DNA of 64,000 nucleotides, from NCBI GenBank assembly GCA_002803225.1, contig NXFV01001589.1:97081-161080 (forward strand). The letters run 5' to 3'. The DNA comes from Gamarada debralockiae (taxonomy: Eukaryota > Ascomycota > Leotiomycetes > Helotiales > Hyphodiscaceae). The position numbers and the translations under genes were made by a program. Positions within the stretch are counted from its first letter, which is position 1; each line of letters opens with the position of its first letter. Shown one piece after another: positions 23,396 through 35,700 of the stretch. Under the pieces are notes generated by a model. That model had not been told where the DNA came from, searched no databases, and saw nothing but the letters and a program-made list of their open reading frames with translations.

Positions 23396-25411
23396 CTATG
23401 GACCTGGGGGACGATAGGGCTGATACTGATACGTCCTCTCCCCCTCAGAAGCCGGAGTAACAATAGTCGAACTCGCTAAACTCCTGGGGCTCATCCCAGG
23501 ACTCACCGTACTCACAAGTCCCGAGCTCCCCGACGCACCTCGCCTAACACCCTGTCCGACCACATCATCACCACTCCCCCTCTTCTTCCTCACAACTCTC
23601 ATCTTCCTCGGACTCGGACTAGGAGTCCCGCCTCTACTTCCCCCACCCATCTCCTGCATGTCATCCCTACTCCCCATTAATTCTGCTCTCACCTCCTCCC
23701 GCGCCGGCATCTCATAAACAGGCTCGATCTCTGCTAATCCAACCTTCGTCACTGCTGGCGGAACGTATTTCCTTCCATCCGTCTCGTAGATCTCTGGCTC
23801 TTTCGCCGTCCCATCTAATTCGGGCTTCAAGACCATTTCTTGATACGCAGCACTATTCGCCGCCAGTTCGGCAGCTTTGACTTTCTTCTTTCTCCTTAGG
23901 CAGATCGTTGCCAGTACAGCGACAGAAATAACAACCACTGCGCCGCCGGCTGCGATTCCTCCTATTGCTGCTGTAGGTAGTGGCGTGGTACTTTGAGAAG
24001 TTGAGGAAGGGGTGGATGGATGGGATGAGGAGGAGTTTGAAGGCGGGAGGATGGCGACGATGTTTTGCGGTGCTAGGGCGTCGTATTTACATGCTGATAT
24101 GGAGAAGTTCTCGCGTTCGTAGTCGGTGATTACGTAGGCTTCTTGGAAAAATGTTCGTCCAAGCGTGTATTGTGTTTCGTTATCTGCTTTCTTTAGCGGA
24201 AAGTATTTGGTGGTGTTTGAGACGAGGGGATAGGCGGCTGTGAGTTCGAATGCGGAGTAGGGGAACGTGATGTCGACTGTGGTTTCCGACGTCAGATTCC
24301 CGATGCTGAAAGTTATGCTTGCATTTTGAGTTTGGAGCGCTGTTTGCTGGGTTTCGTTTAACAAGTAGAGTCCGGAGGTGGCGTCATATACGAGTCCGAA
24401 GGCATCTTCGAAGAGCGCACATGCGGATTCTGGGAGCCAGATATAGGGGACTGTGGAATCGATGAATGCTGGTATTGGTGTTAGGAGAAGGGATGTGGGG
24501 GTTGGTCCTGTGACGATTTTTTGGAGTTGGACGACTAGATCCCGGTTTTCTTGTTGGGAGAAGGCGATTGTGAGGTTATTTGGGATGAATTTTGAGGTGT
24601 CGTAGCCGCCTAATGTTAAGCTTCCCAGGACGTTGTTCAACCCTAGCCAACCCTTGTCAGCTCAAATATTCCCCAAAACATATGTGGACTAACTAACGGT
24701 ATTGATTTCCTGCAGTATAAGCCCAACTTGTGCTGGGGATCAAATTCTCACTCCTCAAATTCTCCATATAACTCGGAATCGGGTCGTTATAAGTCGTAAA
24801 ATTACTCGGCCTCGCAGTTAGTCCAAAAATCCCCAGATAAAAGTCCTTCGCAGCAATGCCTGCAAGCGTTTGGTTCTTCAGCGACGGCCCTCCAGTCCCT
24901 TGCCAACCCAGAGTTATGTTGTCGAATCCATATCTGCCATTGCCGCTATATCCCAACGAAGCTTCGAGTCCAAGCGGATAGATATCACTGGTTATATTTG
25001 AGAGGTTGGGCTCCCAGCTTGAGGAATCGTTGTAGTTGTAAAGGCGACCGCGGAGATCGAAGCAGTTTGAAGGGTCATTGTTTGTGCATCCTTCTTCTGC
25101 TACGGCCCAGGTTTGTGTTCCGGCGGTTGAGATGAAGACTTTTACGTTTTGGGGTGGAGTACCGATTTGGAGCGAAAAACTTGACCAAGGTCCGTCGTTG
25201 CCGTCCCTAAGATATATCAGTGTCTATCGATGTTTAGAAGAACCTTGTTGGGTTACCAGTCTTGTGAGGGATTTACCACAATCGGGGTTGGAACTGTATC
25301 TCTTGCGTTGAGCCCATCTAAGGTTCCGAAGGAGGGACCAATGTGTACAAGAAACACGAACAAAAAGTATATGCGCCTACCCCAGACGGCACTTCGTATC
25401 GAGGAAAACAT
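23396..25411 (-). CDS. Secreted, membrane-anchored aspartic-protease-like (pepsin A1 fold) protein, probably catalytically dead
   Basis: Exons (minus): 25411-25257, 25206-24698, 24642-23396, about 636 residues. The N terminus has a hydrophobic signal (IYFLFVFLVHIGPSFG). The pepsin fold begins FSLQIGTPPQNVKVFISTAGTQTW, where the usual catalytic D-T-G-S is replaced by S-T-A-G. The second lobe has AFIDSTVPYIWLP, which keeps an Asp but not the DTGT context. Many N-glycosylation sequons follow. After a Ser/Thr-rich stalk there is one TM segment (GGIAAGGAVVVISVAVLATICL) followed by RRKKK and a ~150-residue Ser/Pro/Arg-rich cytosolic tail. Introns 25207-25256 and 24643-24697 are canonical with CTGA(C/T) branch sites. 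The start could also be at 25468 in the same frame; I chose 25411 because it sits closest to the signal peptide. The likely role is a non-catalytic cell-surface sensor; this is inference. Confidence 0.78.
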
Positions 25412-26306
25412 CTTGAAACAAGTCGCACAGCATGGAGTTGGATCCTTCAAAGAATGATGAATGATCAAGCAGAACGTTCACTCAAAGTAAGTAAAGGCTT
25501 GAGACCGTTGCAGGTCACACAAAAGATCTTCACAAGCCATTCGGACATTAAACGCGCAGACACAAGGCTGAGTCCTGCAATCCAAATAAGGGGTCTCGGC
25601 AAGATGTACATATTAGGACGACACACAAATACAATGAAAAGAAACAAAAGAATTCAGGAGTCAGACAATTTGGAAAGGAAATTGGGTGTTGTTCCAGCTG
25701 GACAGGCTTACAAGTTCAGCCTTGTGATACTGAGCTCCGAAGGCTTGCATCGCTTGGCTGCTCCGCCCTAGCCTCTCCAACCACTCACATTGAGACTTCC
25801 AGTCAAATGCTCAACCGCGGCTTGAGCAATTAAGGTTCTTATTGGAGAAGCTCAAGCCACAGTGCGAGCCGAGAAGAGCCCCCTTGCATGTTTTGCAGTG
25901 GGACAAGATGGTTGGGGTAATAATAGAGTCGTGGCTGAGGCGGAGCCCTTGAAGAATCGCAATTAAGCATGTTTTGCACGAATAGGAGAGCGCGATGATA
26001 CCGAGGGCAAATTACGGCCGGCAGTGTCACTACCAATTGTCAAGCCGTGTCAGGGAGGTACTTCTCGTGGAACCCGACTCTCTTTCTGATGATTGGCAAA
26101 GATACGCGGCTGAGAATGAGTCGAATGACGAATTTATGCTTTGTGCTTTGGCGTAACTGCTCCCTCCTTGGCTGGAAACGGCCCTATTTTGGTTTATTAT
26201 GTTCCAGTATCCTGCCACCTAGCAAAAGTAGCCGCATGGCAACGAGGCCTTTAGATCAAAATTCTTTTCATTTTGTTCAAACACTGTCGTTATAGTACCT
26301 TTCAAG
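25412..26306. other. Intergenic between divergent surface-protein genes
   Basis: Contains only random-looking frames. It carries the divergent promoters of the pepsin-fold membrane protein and the GPI repeat protein, both cell-surface products. Confidence 0.4.
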
Positions 26307-29276
26307 ATGTTTCTGAGAAATCTAATAGCTGTACTTTTCACTGTCACTATTTGTGCAAATGCTGCCTCTACAACACCAAGATGTAAGTGCAGTTTTCTGC
26401 GTGTCCCACCGCAAGATCACTGACTTCAGCTCAGCAACCACGTTTTACTCCAATACAACGTCCGCAACCTCAACCTCAACATTATCGTCATCATCTGCAT
26501 CGATCACTGGAAGATGTTGCTTCGTGGTCCAAGATACTGTCAGCGAAGACTGGTGGCAAATGACAACTTATAGCACGGGACAAGGTGTAATAAACCTAAC
26601 TTCTATCACCACATACATCACACCATACAAAAATGGAACTGTCACGAACATTGTGACAAACGTTTACCTGACGAACGGAACATTCACATGGCCTAGAACT
26701 GGTGGAGCAAACCCGATTACCAACTATTTGAACGGAGCGCCGGCTCCTTCTCAAGTGACGGAGGAATTGACTGGAACGGCTGTTGTGACCGGTGGAGTTA
26801 CTATGTAGGTACTATCTCGCCCATAATATAGAGACGCCAGATCTAACTTTGACATAGAAACTCGCCTGCAGCTTTCTACGTTTACAACAGCGTGAAAATC
26901 ATAACAGTTGCAGCAGTGACTGACGGAAATGGGAACAAAGCGTGCGGAACAACATCATCTTGGCCCCAACCGACCGACGCCGACGTCACGGCGGTTGCCA
27001 ATACTTTCGATGGAATCAATTCTAACGCAGAAGCGTATTTTGGGGGGTATGGAATAGGTGGTGCAAGATTGATCCCAACAGCAACTTTCACTGGGATCTA
27101 CAGATTCTATAACCCATTCCATATCGTTGAAGAGACCACTGGCGAGTCAGTCGCATATTCGACGCTTTACACAAATACAGGGGGCAGCACCATGGACGTT
27201 GAACCGACACCCACTGGGGCTGTTGAAATATCTTTCACCACGCCTTTCATATATCAGCCTGATCGAGGGAAGAACGGAGGGGAACCAGAGAGAGGCTGCG
27301 GTACGCAGGGGCCAGGAAAAGACAATTATGGTTATGTGCCCCAGGCAGTGATCGACTACCTGGCTGGAATTCCGGCTTATAGTTCGCAATTTCCAGGACT
27401 GGCGTCTTGCTTGCCAGGTGGACCGTCTATCCTCCCACAGCTTTGTTTTCAGCCACTCGAGACGATCCAGTCAGCCATCGGCGGGGACTTAACGAGCTCG
27501 ACAGTCGTCACGGTGAATGTACCAGGAGGAGCAGTACAAGTTACACCCACACCACCCCTCCAAGGTGTTGTAGCCCAGACTGTCGCTCAAGGTGGTCCAA
27601 ACAGCGCTGCGACGCTCCAGGTGATTCCACAATCGCAGCCGCAAAACAATCCTCCACCTGCATCAGTCCCTCCAAATCAACCAGTGTCTGTGGGCCAGAC
27701 TCCAAATCAACCGGTTTCGGTAGCTCAGCAACCCAATCAACCAGTTTCAGTGGCCCAAGGGCCGCCGGCTCAGAGTAATCAAGCGCCTCCTGCGTCCATC
27801 CCTCAAGGTTCTCCAAATCAGGGTGGTCAATCGACTCCCCCTGCCCAGCCTCAACAGCCATCTCTTGGAGCTATCATCAATTCAATGATTGGAGGCGCGC
27901 CAAACACACCGACCCAACAAGGAATTGTCATTTCTGGGCCTACGACAATCCCAGTAGTCAATGCTCCTGCTGGCCTTCAAGGGAGTACGGCAGTCGTTCA
28001 AGGAACCCCAGTAGTTATTGTGTCCCAAGCGACGACCCTTCCTCCAGCGCAAGGTCCGGCACAGTCCCAAGGAATCGTCATTGCAGGACCAACTACCATT
28101 CCAGTTGCTGGAGCTCCTGCAGGACTTGTTGGACAAACGACAATAATTCAAGGGACACCGTTCATTATCGTTCCAAGTGCGACAACCTTGCCAGCTAGCC
28201 AAGGAGGAATCATCATACCTGGCCCAACTACAATTCCTTTAACTGGAGCGCCAGCTGGTCTCCAAGGCAGCACAACTGTAATCGGAGGGTCATCTTTCAT
28301 AGTTGTCCCAGCTGCGACCACGCTTCCAACAGGCCCCGCCCAAGGCTTCATTATTCCAGGACCAACAACTGTACCTGTGGCAGGAGCTCCTGAAGGACTG
28401 ACTGGAAGTACCACGATCATAGGAGGTACCCCATTTATCATTGTACCTGGTCCAACCACTTTACCAGTAGTACCACAAGGCTTCGTTATTCCAGGGCCAA
28501 CTACGATACCTGTTGCAGGGGCTCCTGCAGGGCTCTCTGGAAGTACCACCATCATCTCAGGTACCCCATATATTATTGTGCCGAGCGCAACGACTTTACC
28601 CGTAGCTGGTAGCGTGACTGGAATTCCAGGAGCCAGTACGACTCTAATATCGGGAACTCCCTTCGTCATAATTCCTGGATCGACGGAAATACCATTATCG
28701 GAAGCTCCAACAGGATTGAGTGGGAGTACAACAACGATCAATGGCACTCCTTTCCTTATCGTGCCATCAGCAACAACACTGGCCTTGTCAGGAGGTGCTG
28801 GCGTGAGTACAACAGTATTTGGCGGAATGACTTTCTTGATCTACCCATCTCCAACGACAATTCCGCTTTCTGGAGCTCCAGCTGGTCTGCATGGCTCTAC
28901 CACAACGATAAGTGGAACTCCTTATCTCGTTATATCTGCAGCGACAACGATCCCGATGTCCACTTCACCACCATCCACGTCGGGTCCGACATCAACGTTC
29001 CCAGGCCGAATCACGGTCATTTCGGGATCTGAGTTTGAAGTATTCTCGGGGCCTACGACTGTGCCTGTGGATCCGAATGTGTCATTGAATGGAAAGACGA
29101 CGGTGATATCAGGAACGACAGAAGTTATTTTGACAGCTGCTACGACGGCACCAGTCAGAGGAACGGGAAGTGCGAATGGAGGTGCAAATAAATCCTCCGC
29201 AATAGTAGGAAGAGAGATCTCATGGACGGCGTTTGCTGGTTTGGTCGGAACAGCATTTGCTTTGGTGTTTTGGTAA
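26307..29276 (+). CDS. Predicted GPI-anchored, repeat-rich cell wall/adhesin-like protein
   Basis: Exons: 26307-26382, 26435-26804, 26858-29276, about 954 residues. Signal peptide MFLRNLIAVLFTVTICANA; the C terminus is hydrophobic after a small-residue site (SWTAFAGLVGTAFALVFW), the usual GPI-attachment signal. The N-terminal ectodomain has a CC pair, NLTSIT and NGTF sequons and a Cys-containing RGCGTQGPGKDNYGYV segment. A Pro/Gln/Asn linker with NQPVSV triplets follows. From ~27905 there are about eight tandem units of ~37-45 residues built on GPTTIPVAGAPAGL, GSTTII-GTPFIIVP and ATTLP, predicted to be beta-rich and O-glycosylated. Introns 26383-26434 and 26805-26857 give clean frame joins. 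The likely place is the outer cell wall, in adhesion or surface architecture. No enzyme domain is seen. Repeat number is expected to vary between strains. Confidence 0.8.
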
Positions 29277-30063
29277 ACGGAGACTTTGATACCCTGATTG
29301 AAGAAGAAAAGGAGTTAGAAACTGCATATGGAGGATAGCATTTCAGCGATGGAGTAAACAATGAGAATCATGTTACAATTATCCCTTTTTCTCGATCCCC
29401 TTTGTAGTACATCCAAAAACAATGAAGGACCTTGTTCTTGGACCTCCTTCATTTCCCACAGGGCAACAATACAAAGCATCTCGTACTCGACGCCTCTTGC
29501 CACTCAACAATTGTCAGATACAAGTCCTCGAGATGACGAAGCTGTTTCCACTACCAACTGACTTCAAGTTTATATCTTCGAAATGCTTGCCAAGGTGTCA
29601 AATTGGCATGACCCCCACTCGAAACGCTGAAGGGATATTTTAGGGGTCGGCTGCGGCGATCCCTTCCTTTCTCTGCCATGACAGCTAGATCTTTATTTTT
29701 TTTTAAATAAAAGACTTCAAACTAGAAGTGAATAATTGGGAATGTTTCCAAATGTTAGATATAAGAGATTAGGTCATTTCAAAAGGTAATCTAGAAGTAT
29801 CTTGCCCGTTAGATCTTCATTCAGGTGATCGGAGACCCGCTTTTTCTCCTGCTATTTCTGAGTTCAGCCACACCAATTTTTGGGGCTGACCTAAAGATTT
29901 TCTGGAAATCGTAATCACCTTTATCTCCCACTACCCTCTCCTATCCGTTGTACTTTTTAGAGTCGAGTCTCTCCTTTCTTCATCCTCCTCTCTCATAGAG
30001 GCGCGAAACACGACAGTCCTATTGTAATAATATTTTATTTCTTTGCCGTTATCCTTGGTTTCC
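29277..30063. other. Intergenic, nothing supported
   Basis: AT-rich with a pyrimidine-rich stretch (CTCTCCTTTCTTCATCCTCCTCTC, ~29961-29984) ahead of the glycosyltransferase start, as in many fungal promoters. No coding sequence recognised. Confidence 0.4.
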
Positions 30064-31593
30064 ATGTCTGTCAGCAATTTCTACACAATGTTCCCCAGAA
30101 CACCACTGCATCGTTGGATCGTGGTCACTTTCTTTGTCGCCCTCGTTTTCTACTTTCATCCAACATTCACTGGCAGTTCAATACAAATAATACCGGCCTC
30201 GGTACCACCTATACCGCCCTCACAGCCGGGTCTAGACGACCTCACCTTTGTGAAGCAAGTCTTGAAGGAGAATGACATCGGCCCAGAAATCACATACGCA
30301 TCGCGCACAATTCAATATGTGCCAGACGCCCCCGAGCGAAAATCAATCACTGAAGTTGACGACAGCTTGCTCCCGAACGGATTTGCAGAGATCACAATCG
30401 ACAAGGAGGTATCACTGCCAGTAGGGAAACCTCTCAAACTTCACGTCAAGCAATCCCCACGCCCAGACCAAGTCGACGCCTCCTCCCTTATCTTCGGCGT
30501 ATCCACGACTTTTGAGCGCTTCACCGGCGAAAAGACGAGCCCTATAAAAGAATGGACGAGATGGCTTACAGATGGACAAGGGCACACAAATGGGGCAGGA
30601 CTGATATTGGCATTATTCAACACAAGCGACGCTGAAATCGCACATGCGACAGAGCAATTGAGAGGGGTTGGCATCAATGCGACTGTCGTCGCGTCCGACA
30701 TGACCCTTGATATGCCAGGTCGATATCTGTCTCTGGTTAGCATGCTGTACAATCATCCCACTCGTGATTCCCGAAAGTTCTTCGGTCTCATCGACGACGA
30801 TACTTTCTTCCCCTGCTTATCTGGACTCATGAGCAAGCTATCCCAATACGACCATACTCGGCCATATTACATAGGTACCTTCACTGAGCGCGTAGACTGG
30901 ATGATTGCCAACCGCGCACCAATGGCCTATGGCGGTGGAGGGATCTTCCTTACCGACCCCGTCGCTCGAGAAATCACCGGATTACCCTGTCTTGACAAGG
31001 ACGAGAACGGAAGCTATGTCCTGAAAGCTGACCAGGGAGATCGACTTCTGTATAACTGCCTTCGAGATCACACCGAGATTCGCCTTACCTACATGCCCCT
31101 CCTTCGTCAATCAGATCAATTCGGCGACCCAAGTGGATTCTACGAAAGTGGTCAACAGTCTCTCTCCCTGCATCACTACAAATCTTGGCACCATGTCGAA
31201 CCAGATAAGATGCACGTTGTGTCTGATGTTTGCGGCGAAGACTGCTTTCTTCAACGGTTTCAATTTAAAGACAATTTTATTCTTTCGAACGGATATTCAG
31301 TTGCGCATTACCCCAAGGGCATCGATTTCGACCCGCTGATCATGGAGGGAACATTTGATAACGGGAAGGGCGATAGGAGGGATGTGATTTTGTCATATGC
31401 GTTCGGTAGCTTAAGAAAGGACTTGAGCAAGACAGGACGAAAGAGAGCCTGGGAGTTGCTAGACGCGACACGCGAAGGAGATGGCAAAGTACGACAGATC
31501 TACTTGAAGAGACGAGGCGATGACAGGTGGGTTGGCGAAGGGGAGGAACATCCCGAAAGAGACAGCATCGTGCTGTTGGTCTGGGTGCCCTGA
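30064..31593 (+). CDS. Type II membrane glycosyltransferase, GT31/fringe-like family
   Basis: Single-exon gene, 509 residues from ATG at 30064 (the frame is open upstream but has no earlier ATG). The N terminus has a short cytosolic part and a signal anchor (WIVVTFFVALVFYFHP), followed by a Pro-rich stem, as in Golgi type II transferases. The catalytic region has the DxD metal/nucleotide-sugar motif in KFFGLIDDDTFFP (within the ~240-250 residue zone), then YYIGTFTERVDW, and the fringe-like AYGGGGIFLTDP. This order (DDD, then a Gly-rich GGGG[IV]xL motif) is that of fungal GT31/DUF604-type beta-glycosyltransferases. The donor and acceptor sugars are not inferable. Convergent with the HET-NACHT-WD40 gene, with 1.2 kb between them. 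Confidence 0.82.
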   Translation: MSVSNFYTMFPRTPLHRWIVVTFFVALVFYFHPTFTGSSIQIIPASVPPIPPSQPGLDDLTFVKQVLKENDIGPEITYASRTIQYVPDAPERKSITEVDDSLLPNGFAEITIDKEVSLPVGKPLKLHVKQSPRPDQVDASSLIFGVSTTFERFTGEKTSPIKEWTRWLTDGQGHTNGAGLILALFNTSDAEIAHATEQLRGVGINATVVASDMTLDMPGRYLSLVSMLYNHPTRDSRKFFGLIDDDTFFPCLSGLMSKLSQYDHTRPYYIGTFTERVDWMIANRAPMAYGGGGIFLTDPVAREITGLPCLDKDENGSYVLKADQGDRLLYNCLRDHTEIRLTYMPLLRQSDQFGDPSGFYESGQQSLSLHHYKSWHHVEPDKMHVVSDVCGEDCFLQRFQFKDNFILSNGYSVAHYPKGIDFDPLIMEGTFDNGKGDRRDVILSYAFGSLRKDLSKTGRKRAWELLDATREGDGKVRQIYLKRRGDDRWVGEGEEHPERDSIVLLVWVP

Positions 31594-32766
31594 CCGCTAT
31601 GAAGAGGACTCTAGAGATGAACGAATAACGAGCTTGGCTTCTGTATGGTTATTGGATACGTCCTTTCTGTTGTACAATATGAGATTGGGCTTGAATTGAA
31701 GGCGTTCGGATTGCTGGCATCTGCTGCAGGGGGGTTCGGGAAACTTGTCTGCAGCATGGTACTTTTCGTGCATAGCGCTGCCTTTAGAATAGAATAGGGA
31801 ATTATATAATACGAATGAACGTTCATATCTTTGACGCCATGGCATTGAAGTCAATACTCGTGGAATCCTATTGCGCTGGGCATTTTCGGCCTCATACGTC
31901 CTCATCACTCTCCTCGATCCTTCCACCAGTTATATCACTGCGATCAAGGGAGCGATTCCCAAAGACCATCAGGCCGCAGCCCAAATTCCTACATTCGAGA
32001 ACCCCCATCCCCCTGCGTGCGGAAACATAATCGAGGTACTTTGCGCAATCAGAGCTCATAATCCAATCACACCCTGATATTTCTATTTTGAACTGTGCTA
32101 AAATATTCTTTAACCAAACTTATGTCGCTATTGGTACTCAAAAATTACTTTAAGCTTGGTTATTTCGCTGCCTAATTATTGTATAGGCCGCGTTTGCTTT
32201 ATAATTCTGCTTCTTCCGCAAAACTACAACATGAACCAAATTATTATATTCCGGACAAAAAATCTAGATAATGTGCCTTCTTTGATTTTCTTCAGAATGT
32301 TTTCAGCTATTTTCAAGTCTTCATCTACTGTGCGTTGCAACTCCGTGATTCCAAACCTAGCGAGAAGGTAGTAACCCAATCCGTCACGTGAACGCGTACG
32401 TAATTGCCCTAAAGTGCTCAAATCAAGTTAAGCGTTCGGGTTCTTCCCGTCAGGCCCAATAGCCGCTGCAGTAGATTCTCGGAACGAAATCCTCAGCGGC
32501 TTTGCTAACCTAACCTGGAAAAGCGTTGCCGTCTCCATTAGACGACATAAGCGCGCGTAAAACTACCTTGGCCCAAGCGAGAGCCAAGCAGAAGCGATCC
32601 CAGCTTTTTCACCAGCAGAAACTCACCATTTGGGTCACATGAATTAAATCTTGATTTCCAACCCGCTACTGTACATTTCTAATCAAAACATTACTCATTG
32701 CCCCTTAACCAGAGCTATAAATTAGAAACATCCTCAACGGAGGTGGGGAGGAAGTTAAGGGACATT
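31594..32766. other. Intergenic between convergent genes
   Basis: No coding sequence recognised. AT content rises from ~32040 to 32400. Both flanking genes end here, so it holds two 3' UTRs. Confidence 0.4.
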
Positions 32767-35700
32767 TTAGAAGGAGAATTCCATAACCAGAACCCGACCG
32801 GTGCTATACCCAAATGCTACAATACCGTCTTGAACAGCAACACAGTCTGGTCTATATTCGGAAGGAAGCCAAAGAAGGTTCTCTCCATTCCGGCTCACCC
32901 AATGTCTACCGACAAATATAGACGGCGAAAGACTTGGTCTAGAAAGAGCTGCGTTACTGGAAAGATATGTGCTATATAATAGTCCTCTGTCGGTCTGTAG
33001 AAATGTTCTATCATCAGAGAATGAGAGACTGTTAATAACAGAGTCAATGTGAAGTGTCTGTAGCACCGCGCCCGAGCTCGCGTCCCATAGCTTGACTGTC
33101 TTGTTGTACGACGCCGTCGCCAGCGTCTTGCCGTCTGGCGAGAAGGCCACGGCGTGGACCCAATCCAAATGGCCCTCGAGCGTCTGCAGCACTGCGCCTG
33201 AGCTCGCGTCCCACAGCTTGACTGTCTTGTCGTGCGATGCCGACGCCAGCGTCTTGCTGTCTGGCGAGAAGGCCACGGCCAGGACCCAAGCTGAATGGCC
33301 CTCAAGCGCCTGCAGCACCGCGCCCGAGCTCGCGTCCCATAGCTTGATTGTCTTGTCGTACGATGCCGCCGACGCCAGCGTCTTGCCGTCTGGCGAGAAG
33401 GCCACGGCCTGGACCCAACCCGAATGGCCCTCGAGCGTCTGCAGCATTGCGCCCGAGCTCACGTCCCACAGCTTGATTGTCTTGTCGTGCGGTGCCAACG
33501 CCAGTGTCTTGCTGTCTGGCGAGAAGGCCACGGCCTGGACGGCAAGCGAATAGTCCTTGAGCGTCTGCAGCACTGCGCCCAAGCTAGCGTCCCATAGCTT
33601 GACTGTCTTGTCGTACGATGCCGACACCAGCGTCTTGCCGTCTGGCGAGAAGGCCACGGCCTGGACAGAATCCGAATGGCCCTCGAGCGTCTGCAGCACC
33701 GCGCCCGAGCTCGCGTCCCACAGCTTGACTGTCTTATCGCGCGATGCCGACGCCAGCGTCTTGCCGTCTGGCGAGAAGGCCATGGCGTGGACGGCATGCG
33801 AATGGCCCTCGAGCGTCTGCAGCACTGCGCCCGAGCTAGCGTCCCACAGCTTGACTGTCTTGTTGTGTGATGCTGATGCCAGCGTCTTGCTGTCTGGCGA
33901 GAAGGCCACGGCCTGGACCCAACCCGAATAGCCCTCGAGCGTCTGCAGCACCGCGCCTAAGCTAGCGTCCCATAGCTTGACTGTCTTGTGCAATACTGAT
34001 GCCAGCGTCTTGCCGTCTGGCGAGAAGGCCACGGCCTGGACCGAACCCGAATGGCCCTCGAGCGTCTGCAGCACCGCGCCTGAGTTAGCGTCCCATAGCT
34101 TGACTGTCTTGTCGTGCGATGCCGTCGCCAGCGTCTTGCCGTCTGGCGAGAAGACCACGGCAGGGACACTATGCGAATGGCCCTCGAGCGTCTGCAGCAC
34201 CGCGCCTGAGTTAGCGTCCCACAGCTTGACTGTCTTGTCGTGCGATGCCGTCGCCAGCGTCTTGCCGTCTGGCGAGAAGGCCACGGCCTGGACCCAATCC
34301 GAATGGCCCTCGAGCGTCTGCAGCACCGCGCCTAAGCTAGCGTCCCATAGCTTGACTGTCTTGTCGTGTGATGCTGATGCCAGCGTCTTGCTGTCTGGCG
34401 AGAAGGCCACGGCGTGGACAGAATCCGAATGGCCCTCGAGCGTCTGCAGCACCGCGCCTGAGTTAGCGTCCCATAGCTTGACTGTCTTGTCGTGCGATGC
34501 CGTCGCCAGCGTCTTGCCGTCTGGCGAGAAGGCCACGGCAAGGACACCATGCGAATGGCCCTCGAGCGTCTGCAATAACGCACTCCAGCTGTTCTCAACC
34601 TTTGGTAATCTTCGTACCCATCTAGGTATGCAGTCTTCAAACTGCTTTCTTATTATGCTCGTCATTGGTGTGAAGACAAGGGTGCTGCAGTATGTCTGAA
34701 GGGGAGCCTGCTCAATTGCTGACCGATTATAGAGAATGAAACGCTTTGTGTCATGGACGAAAGTCGAAAGAGAGGGGCAATCACTAGGCTAACTGATATG
34801 TTAGTAAAATGGTCTTGCCACGCTCGAGGCTAACTAACAGGAGCAAACGACTCTAACAAGTCGATGGCATGGATCCCTTCGGAAACCCTCCCCATCCACC
34901 CAAGAGCCTCAAACCAATGAAGGAGATGCTTTCGCAAGAACTGATATACTTGGTCGTCATCGCGAAGCTGAGCACCGCTCTTCTGAAGATGCTGGATCCA
35001 GTAGAGACATGCATACTGGAGCTCTGGGGGGAGATACTGTTCTACTCGGCTGCTGTCAACGTCGGTTGTAAGTGTACCGGGTGCGCCTAGGCCACATATG
35101 TCCTGCTTTAGTAACGATGACATAAGCCGTATACAGTCTTCGGCTAGCGTCTGATGTGCTTGCTTCACCTCTACCCAGAGATTTGGTTCCTGGCACCTGT
35201 TGCTGTTCAGGAGAAAGTCCCGAAATGAAGGATGATGGAGACGAAGGGGCCGGGTTTTGTCCTTCGGAATATCTAGGATAGAATGCAGGTCCTCCACTGT
35301 CTGATTTAGGTCCTCCTGGGGAACACGCAGTAACTTGCTCAGGGAGTATGCAGAAAGCGTTACAAAGAGAATGACGATGCTTCCGAGCACCTGCCTTAGC
35401 ATACGATATGAGTCATCTTTCTCCTCATCTGTACATTTGGAGGGGATAGAATACATGATAACAGTAGTGTAGATCTCGTCGAGGTGTTTCTCCGGTGCTG
35501 TTATGGTGCTAGTGCTGCTGCTGCCCTTAAGAATTGTATCGAGTCTTCTAGCTGCATGTCGTTTTCCTTCACGGATAAATCGGCAGGCAGTTGCAGCCCA
35601 GATGAACAGTCCGCTCGCAGCCTGAACCAAGCATCTAATGACCTCTTTGCCTGGCCAGCTGGCGTCCAGAGAACGTTCCTGTCCAATGAATTTAAGATGA

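Noticed and set aside
25343..25771. 142-codon plus-strand frame
   Set aside because: Overlaps exon 1 of the pepsin-fold gene on the other strand and has no protein-like features.
30043..30063. Seven extra N-terminal residues of the GT31 protein
   Set aside because: The upstream start is TTG; the first ATG is at 30064 and directly precedes the signal anchor.
33060..34574. Regular repeats suggesting a CRISPR or satellite array
   Set aside because: The unit is 126 bp, fully coding in one frame and encodes WD40 blades; there are no spacers.
33092..34699. Long open frames on the plus strand across the WD40 repeats (up to 240 codons)
   Set aside because: They are antisense shadows of the 126-bp repeats; the same codon pattern repeats because the repeat does. 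The minus-strand frame has the WD40 signature and proper exons.
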